Shown one piece after another: positions 56,047 to 64,000 of a DNA stretch of 64,000 nucleotides (its first letter is position 1; each line of letters starts with the position of its first letter). The notes under the pieces are model-generated. The model searched no databases. It saw nothing but the letters and a program-made list of their open reading frames with translations, and was not told where the DNA came from. The DNA comes from Shewanella baltica. Lineage in GTDB: Bacteria; Pseudomonadota; Gammaproteobacteria; Enterobacterales; Shewanellaceae. The stretch covers positions 3,286,001 to 3,350,000 of the forward strand of contig NZ_UGYM01000002.1 of assembly GCF_900456975.1 (NCBI RefSeq). Direction: 5' to 3'. Position numbers and translations under genes: made by a program.

Positions 56047-56520
56047 TTATTGAGCTAATTCTTGTAAATTGATGCTCATGCCCAAATAGGCCAAAATCAC
56101 AGGTTGAGCATCGACTTCTAAGCGTTTGGCCTGTTGCTTACCAAAAGACCACGCAAGCAAGGCACCAACGGCCGCAAAGCCCATGGCACCTAGGTTAGGA
56201 TTAAACTCAAGCAACTGGCCTAAAAATTGGCCTAACGCAGCGCCAACAAACAAACCAAACAGCGGCATTAAATAGATTAATGCCGCAGCTTTGAGGATTA
56301 CGCTCTCGGGAAGTCCTAGTTTGAGTAACTCACCCGCCTCGCAGCGGCGCTCACTCTGAATCGAAAATTGCTGGGTTTTCGAGGAAAAAGCCTGAGCAAC
56401 AGCAGAAGTCCCGCAAGACTCACTGTTACTGCAGCTCTTGCAGGTACTCTTAAGTTCGACTTCAACCGTCAACCAGCCTTGGCTATCACTGGCGACGACT
56501 CGGGCAATTTCTTCCATCAT
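56047..56520 (-). CDS. rseC: SoxR-reducing system / sigma-E regulator RseC
   Basis: A 157-residue inner-membrane protein with an N-terminal cysteine cluster (STCKSCSNSESCGTSAVAQ) and two membrane helices (AAALIYLMPLFGLFVGAAL, LGAMGFAAVGALLAW). RseC modulates sigma-E and takes part in SoxR reduction in E. coli. Last gene of rpoE-rseA-rseB-rseC. The second Met at 56517 is an alternative start. Confidence 0.93.
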   Translation of the reverse strand: MMEEIARVVASDSQGWLTVEVELKSTCKSCSNSESCGTSAVAQAFSSKTQQFSIQSERRCEAGELLKLGLPESVILKAAALIYLMPLFGLFVGAALGQFLGQLLEFNPNLGAMGFAAVGALLAWSFGKQQAKRLEVDAQPVILAYLGMSINLQELAQ

Positions 56521-56530
56521 AATCGGCGTC

Positions 56531-57463
56531 CTATTCTAGCGTCAGACTTTTAGCAATGCGCGTTAGAGTTTCTGTCGGCACTTTACCCACAGCAACCACT
56601 TCGGCATTACCCACTTTTTCTGAGACTAACGACAAACCATTACGGGTGATTAACTCCTCAGGCAATGGACTTGTACTTGCTCTCGCAACATAAACGGAGA
56701 TACTCGCTAGCCCATCAGTTAGTGCTATGTATTCCACCGCCTCATGGCTACCAATCAATCTATGGTGATCACGCACGACCACAGTAAAACCTGCGGGTAA
56801 CCAAGCAAATTGCCAGTTTTGACCGTCTTGGCGCTCGGCTTGATCGATAACTGCAGGCCATTCTTGCTTATAGGCTTCTTGCAAAATGGCTGGCGGCTCG
56901 CTGAATTCGATGAGTTCAATCACCATGATCTGCTCAAGCAATTGCTTATCTTGAGTCAGCATGTCGTATCGCAGCGGCAGATAAGTTTCCATATCAAGCC
57001 AAATTTGAAAGCCATAACGGAATTCATCATTGGGCAACAGGCGGATCATTTGCCCCGGGCGCCCAGCAATACGGGTGCGACCACCAAGCACAAACTGATA
57101 ACCCACTTCTAAATCCGCCATATTGGCAGAAAAAGCGGCAGGCCAAACACCTTGGATATGATTAGAAACAATACTGTATGCAGGCTCGTCGTGCTCAATA
57201 AAGGTGACACGATTGCCGACACGCACAGCATTTTTAGGTGGACCGTTAAGGTATTCTAGAAAGGCAACTTCTTGATTATTCACCTTACCGTGCAGGTAAA
57301 CCAAAGGCCGAATATGATCGGCCTGAAGTTGAATAATCGATGCTTTAAACTCTTTCTCTCGTAAGGCCTGACTCATTTTCTCGAGCCAGACTTTGGCAGG
57401 CATATCTTCCTGCGCCATCGCAGGAAAGACCAAGGCTAATAAAGCCAACAGGATTAGACGCAA
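56531..57463 (-). CDS. rseB: Sigma-E regulatory protein RseB
   Basis: Periplasmic protein of 310 residues that binds RseA and protects it from DegS cleavage; it senses mislocalised lipoproteins or LPS. A signal peptide (MRLILLALLALVFPAMA) is followed by the MucB/RseB domain (EYLNGPPKNAVRVGNRVTFIE, GRTRIAGRPGQMIRLLPNDEFRYGF). Confidence 0.95.
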   Translation of the reverse strand: MRLILLALLALVFPAMAQEDMPAKVWLEKMSQALREKEFKASIIQLQADHIRPLVYLHGKVNNQEVAFLEYLNGPPKNAVRVGNRVTFIEHDEPAYSIVSNHIQGVWPAAFSANMADLEVGYQFVLGGRTRIAGRPGQMIRLLPNDEFRYGFQIWLDMETYLPLRYDMLTQDKQLLEQIMVIELIEFSEPPAILQEAYKQEWPAVIDQAERQDGQNWQFAWLPAGFTVVVRDHHRLIGSHEAVEYIALTDGLASISVYVARASTSPLPEELITRNGLSLVSEKVGNAEVVAVGKVPTETLTRIAKSLTLE

Positions 57464-57475
57464 GCTAACTCCTCG

Positions 57476-58102
57476 TTATTGATTGACCGGAACGGGTACG
57501 ACCTCGGTATTGTCCTCTACAACCGCACCGGTATTCAATCGTTGTTGCAACATATGATCTTGAATATAAGTATTAATTCGGCGACGCTGCTCGTTCACCT
57601 GATCATTGGTATAACCTTGATTCTGTTGAACTGGACCCGTTTGTAGGCTCACAGGTGATGCGCTACCAATTAGCGGTCTGGTAATCAATACGGGCGATGG
57701 TGACGCGGCATCATCGGCGCTCTGATTGTAATTCTGCACACCAACAATCGCAAACATAGCAACCGTCGCAGCAATGGCATATTGGCCAAATTGCTTAAAC
57801 AAAGGTACGACGCGGTTTTGCTGCGCATTGGCGGCAATTTGCGGGGTTACAGGTGCAGCAACCTTAGACGCATGATGCTTAGGCGCAACTATCGCTGGCT
57901 CAAGCTCAATGGCGGCGGCAATGCTAGCAGAGAGATCTAACACAATATTCTGCGGCAACTCGCCACGCATGGCATCGCCTATCATATGATAGTTATGCCA
58001 TTTATCATGTGAATGTGTATCAGCAGATAACTCTGCCATGGTCTGCGCATCAGTCTCTCCATCGACTGCGGCAGATACCCATTCTTGACCTAATTTATCC
58101 AT
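57476..58102 (-). CDS. rseA: Anti-sigma-E factor RseA
   Basis: A 208-residue inner-membrane anti-sigma factor. The cytoplasmic N-terminal domain (MDKLGQEWVSAAVDGE, WHNYHMIGDAMRGE) holds sigma-E. A single membrane helix (YAIAATVAMFAIVGVQNY, about 112-130) leads to a Gln/Asn/Pro-rich periplasmic part that binds RseB and is cut by DegS and RseP. Confidence 0.95.
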   Translation of the reverse strand: MDKLGQEWVSAAVDGETDAQTMAELSADTHSHDKWHNYHMIGDAMRGELPQNIVLDLSASIAAAIELEPAIVAPKHHASKVAAPVTPQIAANAQQNRVVPLFKQFGQYAIAATVAMFAIVGVQNYNQSADDAASPSPVLITRPLIGSASPVSLQTGPVQQNQGYTNDQVNEQRRRINTYIQDHMLQQRLNTGAVVEDNTEVVPVPVNQ

Positions 58103-58143
58103 TTTTCACCTGTCTAAATATAAGGGTTTCTTAAAATAAGAAT

Positions 58144-58722
58144 TTAGGCTTCCAGCAACGGCTGGAGCTTTTTATCGATTGCCTCTCGAGCTCGGAAGAT
58201 ACGCGATCTTACGGTCCCTACGGGGCAATCCATGACTATGGCAATATCTTCGTAACTCATTCCATCAAGTTCACGCAACGAGATGGCCATTCGTAATTCT
58301 TCTGGCAGCGTTTCTAAGGTATCGAAAATCACTTTTTTGATTTCTTCCGATAACAATAGCCGTTCTGGGGAGGCGAACTCCTTCAGCGCGTCACTACCTT
58401 CATAATATTCGGCATCTTCTGCATCAACATCATTAGCGGGCGTTCTGCGCCCCTGTGATACGAGATAATTCTTCGCAGTGTTTACTGCGATGCGGTACAA
58501 CCAAGTATAAAATGCACTTTCACCGCGAAAGTTTGGCAAAGCTCGATAAGCTTTGATAAACGCTTCCTGTGCGACATCGGCAACGTCCGCTTGGTTCCGT
58601 ACATAACGGGATATCAAGCTAATGACTTTACTTTGATATTTAAGCACTAACAGGTTAAAAGCGTTTTTATCACCTTGTTGTACGCGCTCAACTAATTGTT
58701 GATCACTTAATTGTCCACTCAT
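58144..58722 (-). CDS. rpoE: RNA polymerase sigma-E factor
   Basis: Group 4 (ECF) sigma factor of 192 residues for envelope stress. Region 2 (FNLLVLKYQSKVISLISRYV, DVAQEAFIKAYRALPNFRGESAFYTWLYRIAVNTAKN) and region 4 (ELRMAISLRELDGMSYEDIAIVMDCPVGTVRSRIFRARE) are canonical. It is transcribed from a sigma-E-type promoter about 65-90 bases upstream, so it autoregulates. Confidence 0.98.
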   Translation of the reverse strand: MSGQLSDQQLVERVQQGDKNAFNLLVLKYQSKVISLISRYVRNQADVADVAQEAFIKAYRALPNFRGESAFYTWLYRIAVNTAKNYLVSQGRRTPANDVDAEDAEYYEGSDALKEFASPERLLLSEEIKKVIFDTLETLPEELRMAISLRELDGMSYEDIAIVMDCPVGTVRSRIFRAREAIDKKLQPLLEA

Positions 58723-58786
58723 CCGAGCCGACTTCTCCTAAATCTAAAATGCTGATTTCTCAGTCGCTCGAATCATATTCACTTAT

Positions 58787-58813
58787 GTAGACTCGCGTAC
58801 TTTGAAAAAGTTC
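58787..58813 (-). promoter_or_regulatory. Sigma-E promoter of rpoE
   Basis: On the minus strand GAACTT is followed by exactly 16 bases and TCTAC, matching the sigma-E consensus (GGAACTT-N16-TCTGA/TCTAA) and placed upstream of rpoE. Confidence 0.85.
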
Positions 58814-58911
58814 TAAAAAATATACAAAAAAGTAAGGTTAAAAGGAAAGTACCCATAATCCGTGAGTTGGTTTACCATAGTTGGCACTCTTCAGTCACAT
58901 CATGATACCCG

Positions 58912-60525
58912 ATGAAACAAGTAGTTGAACACCAATCTGACATATTAGTCATAGGTAGCGGTGCCGCAGGTCTGACACTAGCTTTGCATCTTGCTGAAAA
59001 AGCAAAAGTAATTCTGCTTTCAAAAGGCCCACTCTCGGAAGGGTCGACTTACTACGCCCAGGGCGGTATCGCCTCCGTCTTCGACGAAAGTGACACTATC
59101 GAATCCCATGTTGCAGACACATTAATCGCAGGTGCGGGTTTATGCGACAAAGACGTCGTCACTTTTACCGCTGAAAATGCTAAGAGTGCGATGCAATGGC
59201 TTATCGAATGTGGCGTCGCCTTCGATAAAGAAGAAACCACTGACGGTAATGCAAAAGACGCACCTTACCATTTAACCCGTGAAGGCGGCCATAGCCACAG
59301 ACGTATTCTGCACGCTGCCGATGCCACAGGTAAAGAAGTGCAAACAACGCTGCAAGAACGCGCACTCGCCCACCCCAATATTCAAGTTTTAGAACGCTAT
59401 AACGCCATCGACCTCATCACCACTCGTAAGTTAAATCGCCCAGGTAATCGTGTGTTAGGCGCTTATGTGTGGAATCGCAACGAAGAACACGTCGAAACCG
59501 TTAAGGCCAAGTTTGTTGCGTTAGCAACAGGCGGTAGCTCTAAGGTTTATCAATATACTTCAAACCCCGATGTCGCTAGCGGCGATGGTATTGCCATGGC
59601 ATGGCGTGCAGGTTGCCGCGTGGCGAATATGGAGTTCAACCAATTCCATCCGACATGTTTGTACCATGCCGATGCGCGCAACTTCTTACTCACCGAAGCC
59701 CTGCGTGGTGAAGGTGCGTACCTGCGTCGTCCAGATGGCAGCCGTTTTATGCCGGACTTTGATGAACGCGCTGAACTCGCTCCCCGTGACATCGTTGCCC
59801 GCGCCATCGATTATGAGATGAAACGTCTCGGTGCCGATTGCGTGTATCTGGATATCAGCCATAAAGATGCTGACTTTGTGATGAAGCATTTCCCGACCAT
59901 CTATAGCCGTTGCTTAGAGCTGGGAATTGATATCACTAAAGATGCGATCCCTGTCGTGCCTGCCGCGCACTATACCTGCGGTGGTGTGATGACAGATATG
60001 CACGGTCAAACCGATCTCAATGGCCTCTATGCCATTGGTGAAGTGGCCTATACGGGCTTACATGGCGCGAATCGTCTGGCGAGTAACTCGCTACTCGAAT
60101 GTTTAGTGTTTGCCCGTGCGGCGTCACATGATATAGAGAGCCAGCTGTATAAAATTCAAATGCCGGGACAAATTCCAGCATGGGATGAAAGTAAAGTCTC
60201 TAACTCGGACGAAGAAGTGGTCATCGCCCATAACTGGCACGAACTGCGGTTATTCATGTGGGACTACGTCGGGATTGTGCGCTCGGATAAACGTCTGGAG
60301 CGTGCACTGCGCCGCTGCCTGATGTTACAGCAAGAAATTCAGGAGTATTACAGTAACTTCAGAGTCAGCAATAACTTGCTCGAATTACGTAACTTAGTGC
60401 AAGTGGCCGAGTTGATTATTCGCTGTGCCATGGAACGTAAAGAAAGCCGTGGTCTGCATTTTAATATTGACCATCCAGAGAAATTAGACGCGCCGCGCCC
60501 AACAATTTTATTACCAGAAAAGTAA
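58912..60525 (+). CDS. nadB: L-aspartate oxidase
   Basis: FAD enzyme oxidising L-aspartate to iminoaspartate for NAD synthesis; 537 residues. The N-terminal FAD motif ([19 protein letters not shown]), the [17 protein letters not shown] block, the active-site region [20 protein letters not shown] and the FHPTCLY segment are intact. It is divergent from rpoE, as in E. coli. Confidence 0.98.
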   Translation: MKQVVEHQSDILVIGSGAAGLTLALHLAEKAKVILLSKGPLSEGSTYYAQGGIASVFDESDTIESHVADTLIAGAGLCDKDVVTFTAENAKSAMQWLIECGVAFDKEETTDGNAKDAPYHLTREGGHSHRRILHAADATGKEVQTTLQERALAHPNIQVLERYNAIDLITTRKLNRPGNRVLGAYVWNRNEEHVETVKAKFVALATGGSSKVYQYTSNPDVASGDGIAMAWRAGCRVANMEFNQFHPTCLYHADARNFLLTEALRGEGAYLRRPDGSRFMPDFDERAELAPRDIVARAIDYEMKRLGADCVYLDISHKDADFVMKHFPTIYSRCLELGIDITKDAIPVVPAAHYTCGGVMTDMHGQTDLNGLYAIGEVAYTGLHGANRLASNSLLECLVFARAASHDIESQLYKIQMPGQIPAWDESKVSNSDEEVVIAHNWHELRLFMWDYVGIVRSDKRLERALRRCLMLQQEIQEYYSNFRVSNNLLELRNLVQVAELIIRCAMERKESRGLHFNIDHPEKLDAPRPTILLPEK

Positions 60526-60576
60526 CCGCTTAAGTTCTTATGTGTTTATAGGCTTAGGTTCTTATTTGGCTTGCTG

Positions 60577-60620
60577 AAAACAGACTAAATCTCGGTATGA
60601 GGTTTAGTCTGTTTTATTTT
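60577..60620 (+). terminator. nadB terminator, overlapping the end of ygfX
   Basis: Thirteen-base stem AAAACAGACTAAA / TTTAGTCTGTTTT followed by ATTTT. The hairpin includes the ygfX stop codon, so the two convergent genes share this sequence. Confidence 0.85.
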
Positions 60621-61025
60621 AGCCCGCAGCAACAGCCGACATAAATGCCGATAGTCAGTATCGTCTAACATATCCGCCCAAACCATCAAGAGCCGTAACT
60701 GAGTATCCACTTCGATGTACATCAAGCAAACAAAGGGCGTCACCCAAGTTCGCTTTAATACCTGAAAGTGCTCACCCGTTGACAAACGTCCCACGCCTTT
60801 ATCACTAAGCACAAAATCTAAACGCCAATGCTGCAGTCGCCACAACTGTGATAGCAAGAAAATACAAACTAGCAGGATAAACAGATATTTAAGCAGGGAT
60901 AAGGCGAGATTGTCGCTTTGAGGCCAGAGCAGAAATGAGCTAGCACAGACACAAATAAAAACGACCAACGAGAGTCGTTGGTCGAAGGAGGCTTTTACGC
61001 TGAAACTATGGTGCCGGTCTTCCAC
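60585..61025 (-). CDS. ygfX: YgfX/CptA-type membrane protein
   Basis: A 146-residue protein with two central helices (LSLVVFICVCASSFLLW, SLLKYLFILLVCIFLLSQLW) and a C-terminal domain (WADMLDDTDYRHLCRLLLR). E. coli YgfX was described as a membrane toxin, though the main view is an SdhE-associated protein. It overlaps sdhE by 20 bases. Confidence 0.9.
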   Translation of the reverse strand: MEDRHHSFSVKASFDQRLSLVVFICVCASSFLLWPQSDNLALSLLKYLFILLVCIFLLSQLWRLQHWRLDFVLSDKGVGRLSTGEHFQVLKRTWVTPFVCLMYIEVDTQLRLLMVWADMLDDTDYRHLCRLLLRAKIKQTKPHTEI

Positions 61026-61254
61026 GGACTTTCACTACCATACGCGCGAGCTCAGCATCAGGGCACACTTCATGGCCCATAAACCATGCAAACAATTCGG
61101 GATCTTCACATTCCAACAAACGGATAAACACAGTTTTATCTTCATCGGACATTTCTTGATAGAAATTTTCAACAAAAGGTTGAAATAAAACGTCTAATTC
61201 TAGCATCCCGCGGCGACATGCCCAGCGAACCCTTGCGATGTTCATTAATTCCAA
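61006..61254 (-). CDS. sdhE: FAD assembly factor SdhE
   Basis: An 82-residue protein needed to flavinate succinate dehydrogenase. The RGxxE motif (CRRGMLELDVLFQPF) and the KTVFIRLLECEDPELFAWFMG block match E. coli SdhE (YgfY). It precedes ygfX in a two-gene unit. Confidence 0.96.
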   Translation of the reverse strand: MELMNIARVRWACRRGMLELDVLFQPFVENFYQEMSDEDKTVFIRLLECEDPELFAWFMGHEVCPDAELARMVVKVRGRPAP

Positions 61255-61339
61255 GGTATTTCTCCCAACACAGATTTGGCATTAGTCTATCAGTTCAGTG
61301 ACTAAAGTGTCGATTAACCCTTCACATTGGCTCACAAAA

Positions 61340-62254
61340 TTAGCATTGTTGGACTTGCATATCGCGTCCCGCAAAGAGATCGCTGAAATCTGTGTCCAAC
61401 AAGCGCTTTACCGCAGGATGTTGGATCATACGTTCGGCAAACATCACATGGTATTCCTCTTTCACATCCGTGGTTTCACCGAGCAAATTCATCCCATGGG
61501 AAATCACTTCTTGGCGATAAATCGACGGCGTGACAAAAATCCCCCGTTTAAGGTAACCAAAGGCCTTCATCATGGCCGCATCGTCGAACTCACCCAAGAT
61601 ACTGACTTTAAGATTTTGTTCGTCAAACCAGCGATATAACTGCTGTCCAAGTGAGGTTCTGCGGCCGGGGATTAATAGCTGGCCTTGCTCTAAACAGGCG
61701 GGGAAATCAGCGCTATAAGTATCTGCGGAGAAAAAACTCACACCACACTCGCCCAACTTTTTAGATAAGATTTCGGGATACTTCAGTGATTCACCAGCAC
61801 AATCGGAGAGGATCATATCCAGTTTATGCTCACGCAAACGCGCCATCAGGCTTTCGTGGGTCGCCTCATAGCAAGCTAAATGCATAGAACTGTCATTGGG
61901 GACGACGGATAACAAGACACGGCTAACTAAGGCTTTAGACAAAGCATCGGCTATACCCACTTCGAAAAGCATCGCATCATCTTTTTGATAGTTAAGTAAA
62001 TCGAGCATTTCGTAGCTAAGACTAAACATCTTATCTGCGTAGCGAAATACCAACTCACCTAACTCAGTGGCTTCCAGTGTCCGCCCTACTCGCTTGAATA
62101 AACTGCCATTCAACCTGTCTTCTAGGGCACGAATTTGCCCAGTTATCGTTTGCGGCGTTAAACAGAGGGCTTCGGCCGCCTTAGCAACCGAGCCCTTTTT
62201 CTTAATCATCCAAAAATAATACAGGTGGTTGTAATTCAAGTGCAGCATGCTCAT
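61340..62254 (-). CDS. nhaR: LysR-type activator NhaR
   Basis: A 304-residue LysR-family regulator. The N-terminal helix-turn-helix (HLNYNHLYYFWMIKKKGSV, ALCLTPQTITGQIRALEDRL) and the effector domain (FEVGIADALSKALVSRVLL, RRTSLGQQLYRWFDEQNLK) track E. coli NhaR closely. NhaR activates nhaA in response to Na+. The ATG at 62254 gives the family N-terminus MSMLHLNYNHLYYF; an upstream start adds seven residues. Confidence 0.94.
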   Translation of the reverse strand: MSMLHLNYNHLYYFWMIKKKGSVAKAAEALCLTPQTITGQIRALEDRLNGSLFKRVGRTLEATELGELVFRYADKMFSLSYEMLDLLNYQKDDAMLFEVGIADALSKALVSRVLLSVVPNDSSMHLACYEATHESLMARLREHKLDMILSDCAGESLKYPEILSKKLGECGVSFFSADTYSADFPACLEQGQLLIPGRRTSLGQQLYRWFDEQNLKVSILGEFDDAAMMKAFGYLKRGIFVTPSIYRQEVISHGMNLLGETTDVKEEYHVMFAERMIQHPAVKRLLDTDFSDLFAGRDMQVQQC

Positions 62255-62321
62255 CCAGTGTGAATCGTCCCTCATACGCCCAAGGCGCAGAGGGATTATA
62301 AACCTATTGTTTTAAATCAGT

Positions 62322-62708
62322 TTATTGCAAACGCTGGCAATCAAGCAAGTTTGTGACTATGCCTTGTAATTGCTCCAAATCAGTCGCATTACCCAGACTT
62401 ACCGCTTCAGTGACACCTGACACTAAAACATGACGTTCAGGGATACGTTCAGCGCAATAGGTCCGATTCGCCTCTTGGAAACGTTTACCGCCGCGATATT
62501 TAAGCGCCCTTGATTCATAACCATTGGTTTCTAATCTCGCCCCTAAGGAATCAGATTTAAACATCAGAGCGCCATCGACTATCCCTTCAAGATAGCTTTG
62601 GCAGGTCTTCGAGTTCGCATCCTGATTACAGGCCGATATTTGCGATGCCGTCGCGGTTGTCGATAGACATAAGAGTGTTGCCATTCCCATTAATTTCAAC
62701 TTTATCAT
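62322..62708 (-). CDS. Small secreted Rap1a/Tai-like protein
   Basis: A 128-residue exported protein with a signal peptide (MIKLKLMGMATLLCLSTTATA) and four or more Cys (SACNQ, KTCQSYLEGIVDGAL, YCAERIP, LLDCQ). The CQSYLEGIVDGA motif and spaced cysteines resemble the Rap1a/Tai immunity fold. The start lies two bases after the nhaA stop, between nhaA and nhaR, so it is co-transcribed with them. Function here is unknown. Confidence 0.7.
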   Translation of the reverse strand: MIKLKLMGMATLLCLSTTATASQISACNQDANSKTCQSYLEGIVDGALMFKSDSLGARLETNGYESRALKYRGGKRFQEANRTYCAERIPERHVLVSGVTEAVSLGNATDLEQLQGIVTNLLDCQRLQ

Positions 62709-62710
62709 AG

Positions 62711-63880
62711 TTATACTCCTTTATTAGGTAACACTTTTGATAACCAGAAATACCCGACTAGCGCCGCCATAATCGAACCGATTAAGGTTCCTAGGCGTGC
62801 TAAGTCACCGTACATAGGGTCTGCATGTTCAAAGGCTAACGACGCAATAAACATAGACATAGTAAAACCAATACCGCACATGGCCGCGACTGGGGCAATT
62901 TGCTTCCAACCTACGCCATCGGGTAACTGAGCGAGTTTAAGTTTCACCGCAATATAGCTAAACACCATCACACCAATGGGTTTACCTAACATCAGGCCCA
63001 GTGCAATACCGACAGGTACCGGAGAAATTAACGTCTCCAAATTCATATTGCCGACATAAACACCCGCATTGGCGAAAGCGAACACTGGCAGAATGAAGAA
63101 GGTGCTCCAAGGGTGCAAACTGTGCTCTAAGCCTTCTGAAGGTGAGCTGCCATCCTTTGCCCGTAATGGAATACAGAAAGCGATGATGACACCAGCCAGA
63201 GTCGCATGCACTCCAGACTTAAGTACGGCGACCCAAAGGATTAATCCTAAAATGCCATAGGGCAAAAGTGAGGTGACCCCTTTGCGGTTTAACCCAACCA
63301 AACCCGCAATCGCTAAACTGGCAATCACTAAACTGATGGTTGATAGGTCGGTGCTGTAGAACAGCGCGATAATCACTATGACACCTAAGTCATCAATAAT
63401 CGCTAAAGCAAGTAAGAAGACTTTCAGTGAAACGGGAACGCGGCTCCCAAGCAGCGCCATAATACCTAAAGCAAACGCAATATCCGTCGCGGCAGGAATC
63501 GCCCAGCCCGCTTGTGTGACCGGATCGCCATAGTTAAACAGTAAGTACACCCCAGCAGGGACTAACATGCCGCCAATGGCCGCAAAGGTAGGCAGAGAGG
63601 CTTGAGCGACACTCGATAAGGCGCCTTCGAGTAACTCACGTTTAACTTCTAAACCAATAAGCAAAAAGAATACGGCCATCAGGCCATCGTTGATCCACAG
63701 AATTAACGGCTTATGAATATCGAGCTCGCCAATTTTAACTTGTACGTCAGTACCTAAAAAGCCTTGATAAAGTCCAGATAAAGGGGAATTGGCCATCAGC
63801 ATAGCTAAGGCAACAGCAACCAATAATAGGATACCGCCAGCCGATTCTTGGCTCAGAAAATTTCTAATTGCTTTTTCCAT
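62711..63880 (-). CDS. nhaA: Na+/H+ antiporter NhaA
   Basis: Inner-membrane antiporter of 389 residues with 12 helices, expelling one Na+ for two H+. The functional motifs [15 protein letters not shown] and [20 protein letters not shown] (the essential Asp pair) are intact. It is first in nhaA, small gene, nhaR on the minus strand. Confidence 0.97.
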   Translation of the reverse strand: MEKAIRNFLSQESAGGILLLVAVALAMLMANSPLSGLYQGFLGTDVQVKIGELDIHKPLILWINDGLMAVFFLLIGLEVKRELLEGALSSVAQASLPTFAAIGGMLVPAGVYLLFNYGDPVTQAGWAIPAATDIAFALGIMALLGSRVPVSLKVFLLALAIIDDLGVIVIIALFYSTDLSTISLVIASLAIAGLVGLNRKGVTSLLPYGILGLILWVAVLKSGVHATLAGVIIAFCIPLRAKDGSSPSEGLEHSLHPWSTFFILPVFAFANAGVYVGNMNLETLISPVPVGIALGLMLGKPIGVMVFSYIAVKLKLAQLPDGVGWKQIAPVAAMCGIGFTMSMFIASLAFEHADPMYGDLARLGTLIGSIMAALVGYFWLSKVLPNKGV

Positions 63881-63947
63881 CGTGCACTCCTAAAAATCAT
63901 AATGAATTGAGTGTAGACGAATTGTAACAACAAATATAATCGTAAGT

Positions 63948-63988
63948 TTCGACCTAACACCTCGGTTATTCCGAGGTATTGGTCGAAA
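63948..63988 (-). other. Hairpin upstream of nhaA
   Basis: Nested inverted repeat: TTTCGACC / GGTCGAAA outer arms and ACCTCGG / CCGAGGT inner arms around TTATT. It lies 67-108 bases before the nhaA start. It could be the terminator of the next upstream gene or a 5' UTR structure; the run of A after it does not favour either clearly. Confidence 0.45.
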
Positions 63989-64000
63989 AAATGCACATTA

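Noticed and set aside
1..64000. tRNA, rRNA, CRISPR array, prophage or integron
   Set aside because: No clover-leaf-like segment, rRNA stretch, regularly spaced identical repeats, integrase or phage structural gene was found by reading.

Overview
The window reads as chromosomal DNA of a gamma-proteobacterium and very probably a Shewanella. The housekeeping blocks have gamma-proteobacterial order (rpsP-rimM-trmD-rplS; lepA, lepB-rnc-era-recO-pdxJ-acpS; rpoE-rseA-rseB-rseC; thrL-thrA-thrB-thrC; raiA-pheL-pheA ... tyrA-aroF). They are mixed with respiratory, TonB-dependent and chemotaxis genes typical of that genus. Genus assignment is inference from gene content; no rRNA is present. No tRNA, rRNA, CRISPR array or prophage was seen. 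One complete insertion sequence is present.

Layout. 0-3.6 kb: a NarL-type response regulator, a small membrane protein, a first RaiA/HPF-type ribosome hibernation factor and a PAS-containing chemotaxis receptor. 3.9-11.3 kb: an alpha-glucan locus, a very large surface-type pullulanase lipoprotein and a 988-residue TonB-dependent receptor. 11.6-14.2 kb: a three-gene membrane operon (DUF3649, PepSY, DUF3325) behind a clear Fur box. 14.3-20.7 kb: an OsmC protein, a small unknown protein, a tricorn-like protease, a solute-binding protein and a small lipoprotein behind a CRP-like site. 21-26 kb: the threonine operon with a complete attenuator. 26.4-30.4 kb: slyD, a small membrane protein, trpR, cytochrome c-prime and a cytochrome b561 gene, with an IS5-family element inserted in the cytochrome c-prime stop codon.

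30.6-42.3 kb: raiA with a near-consensus CRP site, then a strange 1.6-kb AT-rich gene-free stretch, pheL and its attenuator, and a pheA whose product carries an extra, apparently dead DAHP-synthase-like domain. An Na+/H+ antiporter, the hcp-hcr nitrosative-stress genes, tyrA and aroF follow. 42.5-48.5 kb: rplS-trmD-rimM-rpsP, ffh, a YpjD-like and a YfjD/CorC-like membrane protein. 48.6-58.8 kb: an Mpo1-like protein, acpS-pdxJ-recO-era-rnc-lepB, lepA, and rseC-rseB-rseA-rpoE with a sigma-E autoregulatory promoter. 58.9-64 kb: nadB, ygfX-sdhE, nhaR, a Rap1a-like small secreted protein and nhaA.

The genes work together in several visible circuits: two attenuators (Thr and Phe) that read translation of leader peptides, tyrA-aroF and pheA for the terminal aromatic pathway, two hibernation factors, and envelope stress control (rpoE-rse) beside signal peptidase and elongation factor 4. 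The most unusual items are the pheA fusion, the 1.6-kb raiA-pheL interval with repeated Shine-Dalgarno-like motifs and its own terminator, the stop-codon IS insertion, and a family of degenerate 12-14 bp repeats.
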